Assembly (NCBI GenBank): GCA_022600195.1
Contig: JAHZKX010000051.1
Span: forward strand, 124,001 to 188,000
Direction: 5' to 3'
Length of the DNA stretch: 64,000 nucleotides
Origin: Planctomycetota bacterium
GTDB lineage: Bacteria; Planctomycetota; Planctomycetia; Planctomycetales; Planctomycetaceae
In this document: in pieces, positions 27,695-36,486 of the stretch
How positions within the stretch are numbered: position 1 is the first letter of the stretch
How the letters are laid out: each line of letters opens with the position of its first letter
The notes under the pieces: generated by a model
Databases searched by the model: none
What the model was told of the DNA's origin: nothing
What the model saw: the letters and a program-made list of their open reading frames with translations, nothing else
Translations under genes and position numbers: made by a program

Positions 27695-28623
27695 ACCAAA
27701 CTCAGAAAAACACAAGGAGTAAATAATGCAAAATCTGCTAACACCGGTTTTAAATGAGAGCCCAGAGAAGATCGATCCAACACCAGCAGCAAAATCGCGC
27801 TCGACAGCACAGACATTTCAAATACGGGTATGCGACCCGCAAATATTACAGTGCTGCAGGCGATGACTTGCATACCAATAAACAATATTAATACCGGGCG
27901 AAGCCGATGCATTTGATCTGGTTTCGTCGTAAAAAAAGTAATTTCACCTACCTGCTTATCAGATGAAAGTTCCCAGCGGGAAATCAAAAGACAGTTCAAA
28001 CTACATAAACTCATAAAACAAACGAAGGTCCAGACAGAATAGAAACTCCAGTGACTCATTTGAACCAGAACAAAAAAGTGCGTGGCAGAGGAAAAAAATA
28101 ATCCGACTAATAATTCTCTGGGGAGCAAACCTCTTGCCAGACGCGGAATATAAAAACATCCCAGAAAATAAATCGACAATAGGACAAGCAAACAAATGCC
28201 CCACCCTATTTCGGCCCGACTCAAAAAATGAAGCAGGTATAGAATTGATAAAACTGCTACCAGCACCCAGGTGAAAATCAGAGGCTTGAAATAGATCGTA
28301 GAAAAAACATGCCGGTGAGGTTTAGCCAGCGCTGCGGGCATACGAATACTATCCAACAGACGATCACCGGCATAGGATAACCATGTTACACTAAATAAAA
28401 TGAGATAATGGTGGATTTCGATACTGCTCGAATAGAAATGTGAAAAGCACCAAAGCCAAATGACTCCCACGAACGGTGCGTCCAAACTTGTTGAATTCGC
28501 GAGAAGAATCGCCTTTTCCAGACTTGTTCCCACGTGATTTTCACCTTGGGTCTCTGCAACGGGACACGAGAGACTCGCATGGGAAGTGCGCTCAAAGATT
28601 CTGGATGATAATTTGCTTAACAT
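27691..28623 (-). CDS. UbiA-like prenyltransferase-family membrane protein
   Basis: A 310-residue protein with about eight hydrophobic segments after a ~45-residue soluble N-terminus. A degenerate first Asp motif, YAGDRLLDSIRMP, followed by KPHRHVF, matches the position of NDxxDxxxD and the PxRP-like segment in UbiA enzymes, which attach prenyl chains to aromatic or other acceptors. The second Asp motif is poorly kept (DKQVGE region), so activity is uncertain. It is co-translated with the downstream methyltransferase (ATGA overlap). The product of the pair is unknown. Confidence 0.6.
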   Translation of the reverse strand: MLSKLSSRIFERTSHASLSCPVAETQGENHVGTSLEKAILLANSTSLDAPFVGVIWLWCFSHFYSSSIEIHHYLILFSVTWLSYAGDRLLDSIRMPAALAKPHRHVFSTIYFKPLIFTWVLVAVLSILYLLHFLSRAEIGWGICLLVLLSIYFLGCFYIPRLARGLLPRELLVGLFFSSATHFFVLVQMSHWSFYSVWTFVCFMSLCSLNCLLISRWELSSDKQVGEITFFTTKPDQMHRLRPVLILFIGMQVIACSTVIFAGRIPVFEMSVLSSAILLLVLDRSSLGSHLKPVLADFALFTPCVFLSLV

Positions 28624-28907
28624 CGTGTTTTTAAACGACTTTTGACAGAATGATTCGATTGTAGCTGAATCGGATTATAGACCAGGCACGTTGATATTTT
28701 TCATGATGCTATGTGAAACACCGAGGAAAGTCGACGGTTGCCTGTCTGATTAGTGATATAATGTCCTGAATAATAGTCGATGGCTTCAGAATATTCACCT
28801 GTTGATACAGAGGCATGTCTTCGAATACAGTATAATAGCTGGTCAGGTTTTACCAATAGAGCAAGAGGCATTTCGGGACCGCTGTCGCTCAATTCAGGAA
28901 TAGATTC

Positions 28908-29321
28908 ATGCCGTTAAAAACGGGTACTGTCGAAGAGCCCAAGCTCGATTTAACACCAATGATAGATATTGTGTTTTTGCTGATTATATTTTTCATGGTC
29001 GGGACACAATTTACGGAGATGGAACGTCAATACGATATTAAACTTCCTACTGTGACCGATGCTAAGCCGTTAACAAATCTTCCCGATGATATCATTGTGA
29101 ACGTGCAACAAGATGGAGAAATCTCAGTAAACGGTGAAAAGAAAAGCCTGCCAGAATTACAAGCCAGTTTGGAACTGGCAAAACAGAATTTTCCAGGTCA
29201 GTCTGTTGTGATCAGGGGTGATGCGTCTGGCCCTTATCAGAACGTGATGAATATTTTAGAAATCTGTCACCGCGTAAAAATACGTTCTGTCTCTTTGACC
29301 AATCGTTTGAGAGACGAATAG
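28908..29321 (+). CDS. ExbD/TolR-family biopolymer transport protein
   Basis: A 137-residue single-span inner-membrane protein. It has the ExbD core LDLTPMIDIVFLLIIFFMVG (about 13-33), with the proton-path Asp at PMIDIVF, then a periplasmic domain with VVIRGDASGPYQNVMNILEICH. ExbD works with the pentameric ExbB channel to couple the proton motive force to envelope work. No ExbB gene is next to it. AGGAAT lies eight bases before the ATG. It is followed five bases after its stop by a large toroid-fold protein, so the two are likely one operon. Confidence 0.9.
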   Translation: MPLKTGTVEEPKLDLTPMIDIVFLLIIFFMVGTQFTEMERQYDIKLPTVTDAKPLTNLPDDIIVNVQQDGEISVNGEKKSLPELQASLELAKQNFPGQSVVIRGDASGPYQNVMNILEICHRVKIRSVSLTNRLRDE

Positions 29322-29326
29322 GCATT

Positions 29327-31570
29327 ATGACTAATCGAATCCACAATTTCATAGAGAGAGTGCTGGCTGGTCGGGATATCTCATTTGACCAGATCCTTTG
29401 GGGTGTATTAATCTTGGCAGCGATTTTTGCATCTATTCATTTATTATCAATGCTGGTGACTCGCTGGGGAGATAGAAATGCTTCATCAAAAGCGCTCCTT
29501 TTTTCTATTATCGTTCATCTTTCCCTCTCTTTGGGTGTTGTGACATTCTGGCCAGACTTTGCCCCGAAGTCCTTAGCAGAAGCTCAACCAGAACAAGAAA
29601 AAATTGAACTCAAACAACTTCTGGCTGAGAGTACTGAGACGATAAAAAACAAACAGACTGGAAACACACCTGTTTGGGAAAAGCTCACTAACTCTGAAAA
29701 GCAGAAATTGTCCCGAATTGATTTGACCAGGCCGGAATTTACTCCATTAGAAGCTCCTCCTGAAAAAAAACGACCTCAGGAGATTTCCGAGTTACCGATG
29801 CCAGATATTGTTTCCAAAGCGGATCTGTCTAATACTCCCTCGAAAGCGACCGTCCAAAGTGTCAGTCAGAAACGAATTCAGTCGCAAGCCCCTCTTGAAA
29901 TTACTGATACCACTGCTGAATCACGGGCTGAAGTTTCTGTACCATCAACATCTAATATTCGCAGCAAGATGATACGTACAGGGCAAACAAACCAGAATAT
30001 CGAACGGCAATCGACACTTGGTGCCGTTGATAAAATCCAACCCACTTTCAGTAACGAAAAGAAAACGCTTGCGTTGAATGCACAATCGGACGCTCAATCC
30101 AAATTAGAACGAACTGCCCGGGACACAATGATTCGAAAAAGGACGGGCCCGGCCCCTTCAAATCTCAAAATTGATGTCACAGGTGTTGAGACAGGAAAGC
30201 CGGCATCTAATAACAGTAACGTGGCGCCAACGGCACCACGTTTTACGCGAACAAAATCTCGCACGAAGCGTTCCATGTCTGAGGGATCGATTCAGCGATC
30301 TTTACCACAAACACCGACAGGAAAAGCAAACCCGAATTCAGAACGATTGATGGCAGAGAGAAGCACAGTTCCTCTTACCATCAATCGTAAAGGGCCTCAA
30401 CCTGACGCATATCGTCCCAATTTCAATGCTGTTTCCAATCGCACGAAAGCCAATATTCCGGCAACGTATCGATTGAGAAATCTGTCAAAACGAAAAGAAA
30501 TTGCCCAGCGTTTTGGTGGAACTGAAGAATCTGAAAGGGCCGTGGAAGCAAGCTTGAAATGGTTGGCAAGCAATCAGGAACAAGCCGGTTTCTGGGATGC
30601 GGATCGATTTGAAGCAGGAAAGGTTCGCATAGACGAACAGGGAATTGATCGACGTAACGCGGGAGCGCAAGCTGATTCAGGATTGACAGCATTGGCAATT
30701 TTGTCTTTTCTGGGCGCAGGCTATACTCAGGATGAAGGGCTCTATTCTGAAAACTTAAATCGTGCGATCCAATGGATGGTTGGCCAACAAAGACCCAATG
30801 GTTTTCTCGGCGGTGAAGCAACTCATTATGCCCGCATGTATTCACACGCGATGGCAACTTACTCTCTGGCTGAAGCCTATGGGTTACAAAATGACCCTAA
30901 ATCAAATCCAAAATTGCGCGAAGCAATCGCTCGAGCTGTCTCTTATATTGTAGAAAATCAGAACCCCTATGATGGTGGCTGGCGGTACGTTAAGGGTCAG
31001 AAAAGCGATATGAGTATGTTTGGATGGCAGTTGATGGCTTTAAAAAGTGCGGAGATTGCCGGCATTCCCATTCCATCAGATACAAAACAATTGATGGTGA
31101 AATTTTTGAAAGAGAGAAGCCTCGGGAAAAATAACGGTTTAGCGACCTATCGTATGGTTTTACCCTCAACACCTCCCACACCAGCAATGACTGCTGAATC
31201 ATTATTCTGTAAACAAATGTTGGGAATTAGAAGGGATAATCCTTCCTGCAGAGAGGCTATCCAATTTATCGCAGAACGGCCCCCACGCCTCTCAGAATAT
31301 AACCTCTATTACTGGTATTATGGAACATTAGCCATGTATCAGTATGGTGGTAATCCCTGGAGGGAATGGAATGAAGACTTGCGCGAGTTATTGATTTCAG
31401 AACAGGTGACTCGTGGCAAAAATGCGGGCAGTTGGAACCCGCGTCCACCCTGGGGCCCTTACGGCGGGCGTCTTTACTCAACAACATTGAGCACACTTTG
31501 CCTGGAAGTTTATTATCGATTTTTACCCCTCTACCAAATGGGAGGACGCTACGATGATGAATCTCCATAG
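29327..31570 (+). CDS. Membrane-anchored protein with C-terminal terpene-cyclase-like alpha/alpha toroid
   Basis: A 747-residue protein. It has one or two N-terminal hydrophobic segments (~25-45 and ~62-80), and a long low-complexity, Ser/Thr/Arg-rich region to ~residue 395. A C-terminal alpha/alpha toroid domain runs from ~400 to 740, with repeats such as AVEASLKWLASNQEQAGFWD, DSGLTALAILSFLGAG and YDGGWRY. The toroid is of the squalene-hopene-cyclase/prenyltransferase-repeat type, but the DxDD catalytic motif of cyclases was not seen, so it is probably a binding domain. Linked to ExbD, it may be the periplasm-spanning partner of a Tol/Ton-like motor, as seen in other planctomycete ExbD loci. 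Confidence 0.7.
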   Translation: MTNRIHNFIERVLAGRDISFDQILWGVLILAAIFASIHLLSMLVTRWGDRNASSKALLFSIIVHLSLSLGVVTFWPDFAPKSLAEAQPEQEKIELKQLLAESTETIKNKQTGNTPVWEKLTNSEKQKLSRIDLTRPEFTPLEAPPEKKRPQEISELPMPDIVSKADLSNTPSKATVQSVSQKRIQSQAPLEITDTTAESRAEVSVPSTSNIRSKMIRTGQTNQNIERQSTLGAVDKIQPTFSNEKKTLALNAQSDAQSKLERTARDTMIRKRTGPAPSNLKIDVTGVETGKPASNNSNVAPTAPRFTRTKSRTKRSMSEGSIQRSLPQTPTGKANPNSERLMAERSTVPLTINRKGPQPDAYRPNFNAVSNRTKANIPATYRLRNLSKRKEIAQRFGGTEESERAVEASLKWLASNQEQAGFWDADRFEAGKVRIDEQGIDRRNAGAQADSGLTALAILSFLGAGYTQDEGLYSENLNRAIQWMVGQQRPNGFLGGEATHYARMYSHAMATYSLAEAYGLQNDPKSNPKLREAIARAVSYIVENQNPYDGGWRYVKGQKSDMSMFGWQLMALKSAEIAGIPIPSDTKQLMVKFLKERSLGKNNGLATYRMVLPSTPPTPAMTAESLFCKQMLGIRRDNPSCREAIQFIAERPPRLSEYNLYYWYYGTLAMYQYGGNPWREWNEDLRELLISEQVTRGKNAGSWNPRPPWGPYGGRLYSTTLSTLCLEVYYRFLPLYQMGGRYDDESP

Positions 31571-31594
31571 GAATAGGGAATAGATTCTCTCTAT

Positions 31595-31627
31595 CTAGAC
31601 ATTGAATTGATTGATTCGATTGTCTAG
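31595..31627. terminator. Hairpin downstream of the toroid gene, possible terminator
   Basis: CTAGACATTGAAT can pair imperfectly with ATTCGATTGTCTAG, about 25 bases after the stop at 31570. No T-run follows, so it may be an RNA-stabilising hairpin rather than an intrinsic terminator. Confidence 0.4.
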
Positions 31628-31735
31628 AAATAGTCTGCTGCCCGTTGTCCCAAAGTACCACTTCCCAACGACATAATCATTCTCGTGAATATAAAGCTGT
31701 GTTAATGAGTCTCTTTACTGAAGAAAGAACGATCG

Positions 31736-33250
31736 ATGAATGCTTCCACGAAAGCATATGAAGAATTAATGACGCGGCTCAAGAGAACTGCTTTACTCGC
31801 ATCCTGTTCAGCGGTACTGGAATGGGATGAGCAAACATATCTTCCCGCGTTAGGATCCGAACATCGCGCCAATCAACTGGCATTGCTGGCAGGGATGGTT
31901 CACGAACAAGCCACCAATCCTGAAATTGGAAACCTTCTACAAGAGCTGGAGACAAACGCTGATTTTACCGAAGGCTCATTCGAGCAGGCTAATGTCCGAG
32001 AAGCCCGTCATGAATTTGATCGTGCTACCAAGCTTCCTCGTCGGCTGGTAGAAGAACTCTCAAGAGTTGCCACGCTTTCGCACCATGCATGGGTACAAGC
32101 AAGAAAAGCAAATCAGTTTAATGATTTCTTGCCCTGGTTAGAACAAATGATCGACCTCAAACGCGAAGAGGCTTCTGCGATAGGCTATCAGGGAAGGAGT
32201 GCCTATGACGCATTACTCGATGAATATGAACCAGGGGCTACTTCTGAAATGATCGAACAGGCATTTCTCCCATTGAGAGATGAGCTGGTCTCTTTAGTTT
32301 CTGCCATCAACAATTCGGCAGTCGCTCCTGAAATTTCTATTCTTACAAGAAAGTATCCAGTCGAGAAACAACGTGAATTCAGCATTTCTGCTGCAAAGGC
32401 AATTGGCTTCAATTTTGACGCTGGTCGGTTGGATATTGCAGCGCATCCTTTCTGTAGTGGATTTGGACCGGGAGATTGTCGATTAACGACCCGGTATGAC
32501 GAACACCATTTCCCCGGTGCTTTCTTTGGTACGCTGCATGAAGCCGGACATGGAATTTATGAGCAAGGACTTCCAAAAGAGCATTTTGGTACTCCTTCAG
32601 GCCATTCCACATCACTGGGAATTCATGAGTCTCAGTCAAGAATGTGGGAGAATCTGGTGGGACGAAGTCGCGCGTTCTGGGATGTTTTTTTTCAACCTGC
32701 TCAGGCTCTGTTCCCGGAAGCATTAGGTAATGTTAGTCAAGAAGAATTTTATCGGGCGATCAATGATGTCCGGCCCTCCTTCATTCGTGTAGAAGCAGAT
32801 GAAGTGACTTATAACCTGCATATCATGTTACGTTTTGAATTAGAAAAATCATTAATTTCAGGAGATTTAAAACCGGCTGATCTGGAGTCCGCCTGGAATG
32901 AGAAGTTCGTAGAATATTTTGGAATCAAACCTGATACTTCTGCCAATGGTTGTCTACAGGATGTGCATTGGAGCGCGGGATTGATTGGCTATTTCCCCAC
33001 ATACGCTCTCGGCAATATGTATGCCGCCCAATTTTTCAATGCCGCAGAAAAAGAATTAGGAGATATCAACAAACTGATCGCAAGTGGCGATTTTGTTCCG
33101 TTGAAGGAATGGTTGAATAAAAATATTCATAGCCGAGGTAAGTTGTATCGAGCAAATCGTCTGGTCGAAGTCGTGGCTGGAGAATCTCTTTCCCACGAAC
33201 CCCTGATTGCACAATTACAAAACAAATATAGTGAGCTCTACAATTTATAG
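31736..33250 (+). CDS. Metal-dependent carboxypeptidase, M32 (Taq) family
   Basis: A 504-residue all-alpha zinc carboxypeptidase. The zinc motif HEAGH is at residues 268-272 in TLHEAGHGIYEQGLP, followed by the family IHESQSRMWEN block containing the third ligand Glu, and the C-terminal block NIHSRGKLYRANRL. The length matches the family (~500). It removes C-terminal residues from peptides in the cytoplasm and prefers to leave Pro or acidic ends untouched in characterised homologues. It follows the toroid protein but is separated by 165 bases and a hairpin, so it probably has its own promoter. Confidence 0.93.
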   Translation: MNASTKAYEELMTRLKRTALLASCSAVLEWDEQTYLPALGSEHRANQLALLAGMVHEQATNPEIGNLLQELETNADFTEGSFEQANVREARHEFDRATKLPRRLVEELSRVATLSHHAWVQARKANQFNDFLPWLEQMIDLKREEASAIGYQGRSAYDALLDEYEPGATSEMIEQAFLPLRDELVSLVSAINNSAVAPEISILTRKYPVEKQREFSISAAKAIGFNFDAGRLDIAAHPFCSGFGPGDCRLTTRYDEHHFPGAFFGTLHEAGHGIYEQGLPKEHFGTPSGHSTSLGIHESQSRMWENLVGRSRAFWDVFFQPAQALFPEALGNVSQEEFYRAINDVRPSFIRVEADEVTYNLHIMLRFELEKSLISGDLKPADLESAWNEKFVEYFGIKPDTSANGCLQDVHWSAGLIGYFPTYALGNMYAAQFFNAAEKELGDINKLIASGDFVPLKEWLNKNIHSRGKLYRANRLVEVVAGESLSHEPLIAQLQNKYSELYNL

Positions 33251-33288
33251 TGATTCCTTTAAAATATAATTTTGCCGAATGAACCATC

Positions 33289-33852
33289 ATGGTTAATAAA
33301 AGTGTCAAAAAAGATTTTCTGCTGGCTCTTGTTCTCGTCATTGCTGGAGCAACTATATTTTCTGCATGGATTAGCCTGAGTACGGTTGGTCCTCCTCAGT
33401 CAAATGGAAACCGTGCACAACTGAAAGTGGGAGATATCGCCCCACCCATTCAGGCTGCAGGCTGGGTGAATGGAAATCCAACTGAAAATAATGAGTTGCA
33501 GGGAAAAGTCATTGTTGTCGATGCCTGGGCAACCTGGTGCGGCCCTTGTCGTTTACAGGCACCACACATGGTCGAGACATACCAAAAGTTCAAAGACCAG
33601 AAAGTTGTTTTTATTGGACTGACGACAGACGATGAGGAATTACTTCCCGAAATTCGACAGTGGTTAAAAGATACTGGTATCACCTGGCCGAATGGTTATG
33701 GCGCCTTTGATTCACTTATGGCATTTCATGCAGACACCATTCCTCAAGTCTGGGTCATTGGCATTGATGGAAAAGTTGTATGGAATGTCGATTCTGAATC
33801 CAAGGAGTCCTTAGAGCAAGGAATCCATCGTGCTTTGAGCCAGATTCCATAA
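33289..33852 (+). CDS. TlpA/ResA-like membrane-anchored thioredoxin
   Basis: A 187-residue protein with an N-terminal membrane anchor (about 10-30) and a periplasmic thioredoxin-fold domain. The redox motif is WATWCGPCRLQAP, with both cysteines present, and a cis-Pro segment DTIPQVWVIG. TlpA/ResA proteins reduce disulfides in the periplasm, often for cytochrome c or secreted-protein maturation. Linked genes give no specific partner. It starts 38 bases after the M32 peptidase stop and may be co-transcribed with it. Confidence 0.88.
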   Translation: MVNKSVKKDFLLALVLVIAGATIFSAWISLSTVGPPQSNGNRAQLKVGDIAPPIQAAGWVNGNPTENNELQGKVIVVDAWATWCGPCRLQAPHMVETYQKFKDQKVVFIGLTTDDEELLPEIRQWLKDTGITWPNGYGAFDSLMAFHADTIPQVWVIGIDGKVVWNVDSESKESLEQGIHRALSQIP

Positions 33853-33932
33853 CAGGTTTTTTGTCATTAGACAGCAGGCACTTATCAACTATTGAGATGG
33901 ACGGGCTGAATTCAGGATGTAAGGGACTTCTT

Positions 33933-34739
33933 ATGGGCCAACTATTGATGGATCAAAGTGTCAATGGAATCAAAATGAGCGTCCGCGTGAGTGGTTCGGG
34001 GCCTCCCCTGCTCTTTGTACATGGATTTCCATTAAACCATCAGATGTGGCAGGCACAGATTGATTGGTTCCAGAATCATTTTACCGTAATCGCCCCGGAT
34101 TTACGCGGTTTTGGTGATTCTGAAATTACACCGGGAACGGTTAGCATGGAACAACATGCGAATGACCTGAATGCGCTCTTAGATTCATTGAAAATCGTAG
34201 AGCCCGTCATATTTTGTGGCCTCTCGATGGGGGGATATATTGCCTGGGAATTTTGGTCTCATTTCCCAGAACGTCTGCGGGCATTCATTCTTTGCGATAC
34301 GCGATCTGACTCAGATTCCAATGCAGGCATTGCCACACGCTTAAAAATGGTTGACCTTGTCTTGAAACACGGCCCGGAGTCCATTTCATCGTCTATGATT
34401 CCTAATCTTATAAGTGAGGCTTCTCAACACGATTCTCCCACAATTACCAAGAGTTTGACAAGTATGATCGAATCAACGGACCGTGAGGGAATTGCTGCCA
34501 GCCAGCGAGGTATGGCTGAACGCAAAAATTACTTTGACAAATTAACCGAGATTCGAATCCCAACTTTACTGATCGTCGGAAGCGAAGATCGATTAACATC
34601 TCCAGACGTCATGAAGTTGATGTGCTCATCCTTACCACATGCAGAATATTGTGAAGTGCCGGGTACCGGCCACATGTCACCCATGGAAGCACCCATTTTT
34701 GTCAATCAGGCAATAGAAGCATTTTTGGCTTCCTGCTAG
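33933..34739 (+). CDS. Alpha/beta hydrolase (esterase/epoxide hydrolase/haloperoxidase-like)
   Basis: About 268 residues. It shows the canonical hydrolase fold order: oxyanion motif FVHGFPLNHQMW, DLRGFGDS, nucleophile CGLSMGGYIAWEF, Asp in VGSEDRLTSPD, and His in PGTGHMSPMEAP. It is closest in pattern to the RsbQ/3-oxoadipate enol-lactonase and non-haem haloperoxidase group. The frame is open to 33861 through a TTG, but the ATG at 33933 has AAGGGA at a good distance and starts near the family N-terminus. The substrate is not known. Confidence 0.85.
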   Translation: MGQLLMDQSVNGIKMSVRVSGSGPPLLFVHGFPLNHQMWQAQIDWFQNHFTVIAPDLRGFGDSEITPGTVSMEQHANDLNALLDSLKIVEPVIFCGLSMGGYIAWEFWSHFPERLRAFILCDTRSDSDSNAGIATRLKMVDLVLKHGPESISSSMIPNLISEASQHDSPTITKSLTSMIESTDREGIAASQRGMAERKNYFDKLTEIRIPTLLIVGSEDRLTSPDVMKLMCSSLPHAEYCEVPGTGHMSPMEAPIFVNQAIEAFLASC

Positions 34740-34868
34740 AATATGAGAAATGAAGTGAGCCAACTCATCTCATAGTAGTTTGTAGAATTGCTACACGTTT
34801 TTTGTGTCGTATTTCTTCGCTCCTGTTTTCCAGTGAATGCTAAACCCTTGTTACAATGAAGGACCATT

Positions 34869-35249
34869 ATGGCCAAGAATCATTCCAAACTATTTCTGGA
34901 CATTGTTGATGATGCAAAATCACGCGTCCTTGAATGCACGGTACAAGATGTAAAAAAACGAAGAGAACAAGGAGAGGAATTTCACCTGATTGACGTGAGA
35001 GAGGACCATGAGTTTCATCTCGGGAGAATTCCCGGAGCCTTGCATCTCGGCAAGGGAATTATAGAGCGAGATGTGGAATCAAAGATTCCGGATTCCACTG
35101 CCTTGTTGATTCTCTATTGTGGCGGTGGCTTTCGCTCCGCTCTGGCAGCTGACAATCTGCAAAAAATGGGTTATACACAAGTCATCTCAATGGATGGCGG
35201 GTTCAGCGGCTGGAAAGCCGCTGGTTATGAAATTGAAACGCCTGAGTAA
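34869..35249 (+). CDS. Rhodanese-domain sulfurtransferase
   Basis: A 126-residue single-domain rhodanese. It has the CH2A-like VREDHEFHLGRIPGALHL and the active-site loop YCGGGFRSALAA with the catalytic Cys. The C-terminal Gly-rich MDGGFSGWKAAGY is typical. It transfers sulfane sulfur from a persulfide, or acts as a persulfide carrier, in the cytoplasm. GAAGGA lies about seven bases before the ATG. It follows the hydrolase gene with a 129-base gap. Confidence 0.9.
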   Translation: MAKNHSKLFLDIVDDAKSRVLECTVQDVKKRREQGEEFHLIDVREDHEFHLGRIPGALHLGKGIIERDVESKIPDSTALLILYCGGGFRSALAADNLQKMGYTQVISMDGGFSGWKAAGYEIETPE

Positions 35250-35319
35250 TTACCTGTTCTGATATGTAATGATCAGATACAGATAAGAAATGAAACGTTT
35301 ATGAATCATGTGTACCTGT

Positions 35320-35353
35320 AAAAACAGCACTGCAATAGAAGAAATGCAGTGCT
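35320..35353 (-). terminator. Intrinsic terminator for the minus-strand coiled-coil operon
   Basis: Perfect nine-pair stem AGCACTGCA/TGCAGTGCT with a ten-base loop. Read on the minus strand it is followed by GTTTTT. It lies 25 bases past the stop of the small membrane protein and may also act on the plus strand after the rhodanese gene. Confidence 0.75.
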
Positions 35354-35377
35354 ATCAAAATGAAAGCGTGTAAACAG

Positions 35378-35542
35378 CTAACCACCCAATTCAAAGTTAT
35401 ATGCGCCTAATTCCATTACGAGGAATGCAATTCCAATAGCGAGGGCCATTAATGAAACGAACAGCAGTCCTACATAAATATCGGGGCCTCCCGATTCTCC
35501 TGCAGGAGCTTTTCCTTTAGTTTTAGAGCTTCGAGTTGACAT
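35378..35542 (-). CDS. Small single-span membrane protein, 54 residues
   Basis: A short gene: ATG at 35542, TAG at 35378-35380. It begins MSTRSSKTKGKAP with a basic N-terminus, then PDIYVGLLFVSLMALAIGIA, a hydrophobic helix, and ends FELGG. AGGTGA lies just before the ATG. Its first 20 bases overlap the last codons of the larger coiled-coil gene, so translational coupling is likely. A terminator follows. Such small proteins are easily missed by length cut-offs. I do not know the family. It probably assembles with the coiled-coil membrane proteins of this operon. Confidence 0.7.
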   Translation of the reverse strand: MSTRSSKTKGKAPAGESGGPDIYVGLLFVSLMALAIGIAFLVMELGAYNFELGG

Positions 35543-36395
35543 GGTCACCTTTCTCAATCACGCCATTCTTTGCGGCGTCAATAACAGTCCCGACAGCTTT
35601 ATCAGGATCGACATATACGAGTTCAATTTTTCCCAGATATTTAGGACGATTTCCATTTTCTTTAGTGCCAAAGCGATAAACGAATAATTGATGCCCTTTG
35701 CTGAGGCCGTCATCACTTCCCAATGAAACTTCAACGAACTTTGTTCCGTTCTGTTTATCTTTTTTCGTATTGAGAATCAAACCTTCGACTGCAGGTGGTG
35801 CTGATCTCATTCCCGCAATGGCTGGGTCTTTGGGATCTACACCCAGATTAGCAACGATCTTATTTAGGTATTTCAGCTCATTAAGAACTTTACTGTGTTT
35901 GGCGATGAGATTTTTTTCACGAATTGACTGCGTAAAAATAGTGTCTTCCAGACTTTTGATCTTTGATCTTAAATCATTGACCGTGTCGTGCAGAGTTTTA
36001 TTCACAACCCGTTGTCTGCTGGACTCTTGACGCCGAAAGCTTGCTTCTTCTCCAGTCGTTTCAGCTTGTGCGACTGAGGTGTCTCTCTCAGCACGAACCG
36101 TTTCCAATTGGTTCTGATACGATTTGTTCTGTGCCTTTAGTGCATCATTGGCCGCTTTGGCTGTTTGTGCAGCGGTAAGAGATTCATTAATTTTCTGAGT
36201 TGTTTCGGTTTTATAATTACCGTACTCAGACTCCAGGTCGGTCATATTTTTCTGCAGGTTCTTAGCATTTTCCTCAAATTGCGCACTCTTTGCGCGCCAA
36301 TTACTTTGAGCTGTATACACAGCCCCTGCAAAGCCCATGAAACAAATGCTGAGCACAACCTGAACGACGACCAGTACTTTGCCGACAAACGACAT
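35523..36395 (-). CDS. Coiled-coil membrane-anchored protein of unknown function
   Basis: A 290-residue protein with an N-terminal membrane helix (about 5-28), a long coiled coil (about 35-190), and a small C-terminal beta domain (about 205-290) containing VEVSLGSDDGLSKGHQLFVY and GVIEKGDHV. The C-terminal part resembles the beta-barrel domain at the end of FlgT-like and other envelope proteins (VSLGSDDGLxKG). It probably reaches from the inner membrane into the periplasm. It is in one operon with a second coiled-coil protein upstream and a 54-residue membrane protein downstream. Confidence 0.7.
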   Translation of the reverse strand: MSFVGKVLVVVQVVLSICFMGFAGAVYTAQSNWRAKSAQFEENAKNLQKNMTDLESEYGNYKTETTQKINESLTAAQTAKAANDALKAQNKSYQNQLETVRAERDTSVAQAETTGEEASFRRQESSRQRVVNKTLHDTVNDLRSKIKSLEDTIFTQSIREKNLIAKHSKVLNELKYLNKIVANLGVDPKDPAIAGMRSAPPAVEGLILNTKKDKQNGTKFVEVSLGSDDGLSKGHQLFVYRFGTKENGNRPKYLGKIELVYVDPDKAVGTVIDAAKNGVIEKGDHVNSKL

Positions 36396-36486
36396 CTAAT
36401 CGCTCCTGATACTTATATTAAATGACAAGTTTTTGTGTTATCCAATTTCAATTCATCTACCATTGACATTGATAACATCAAATTAA

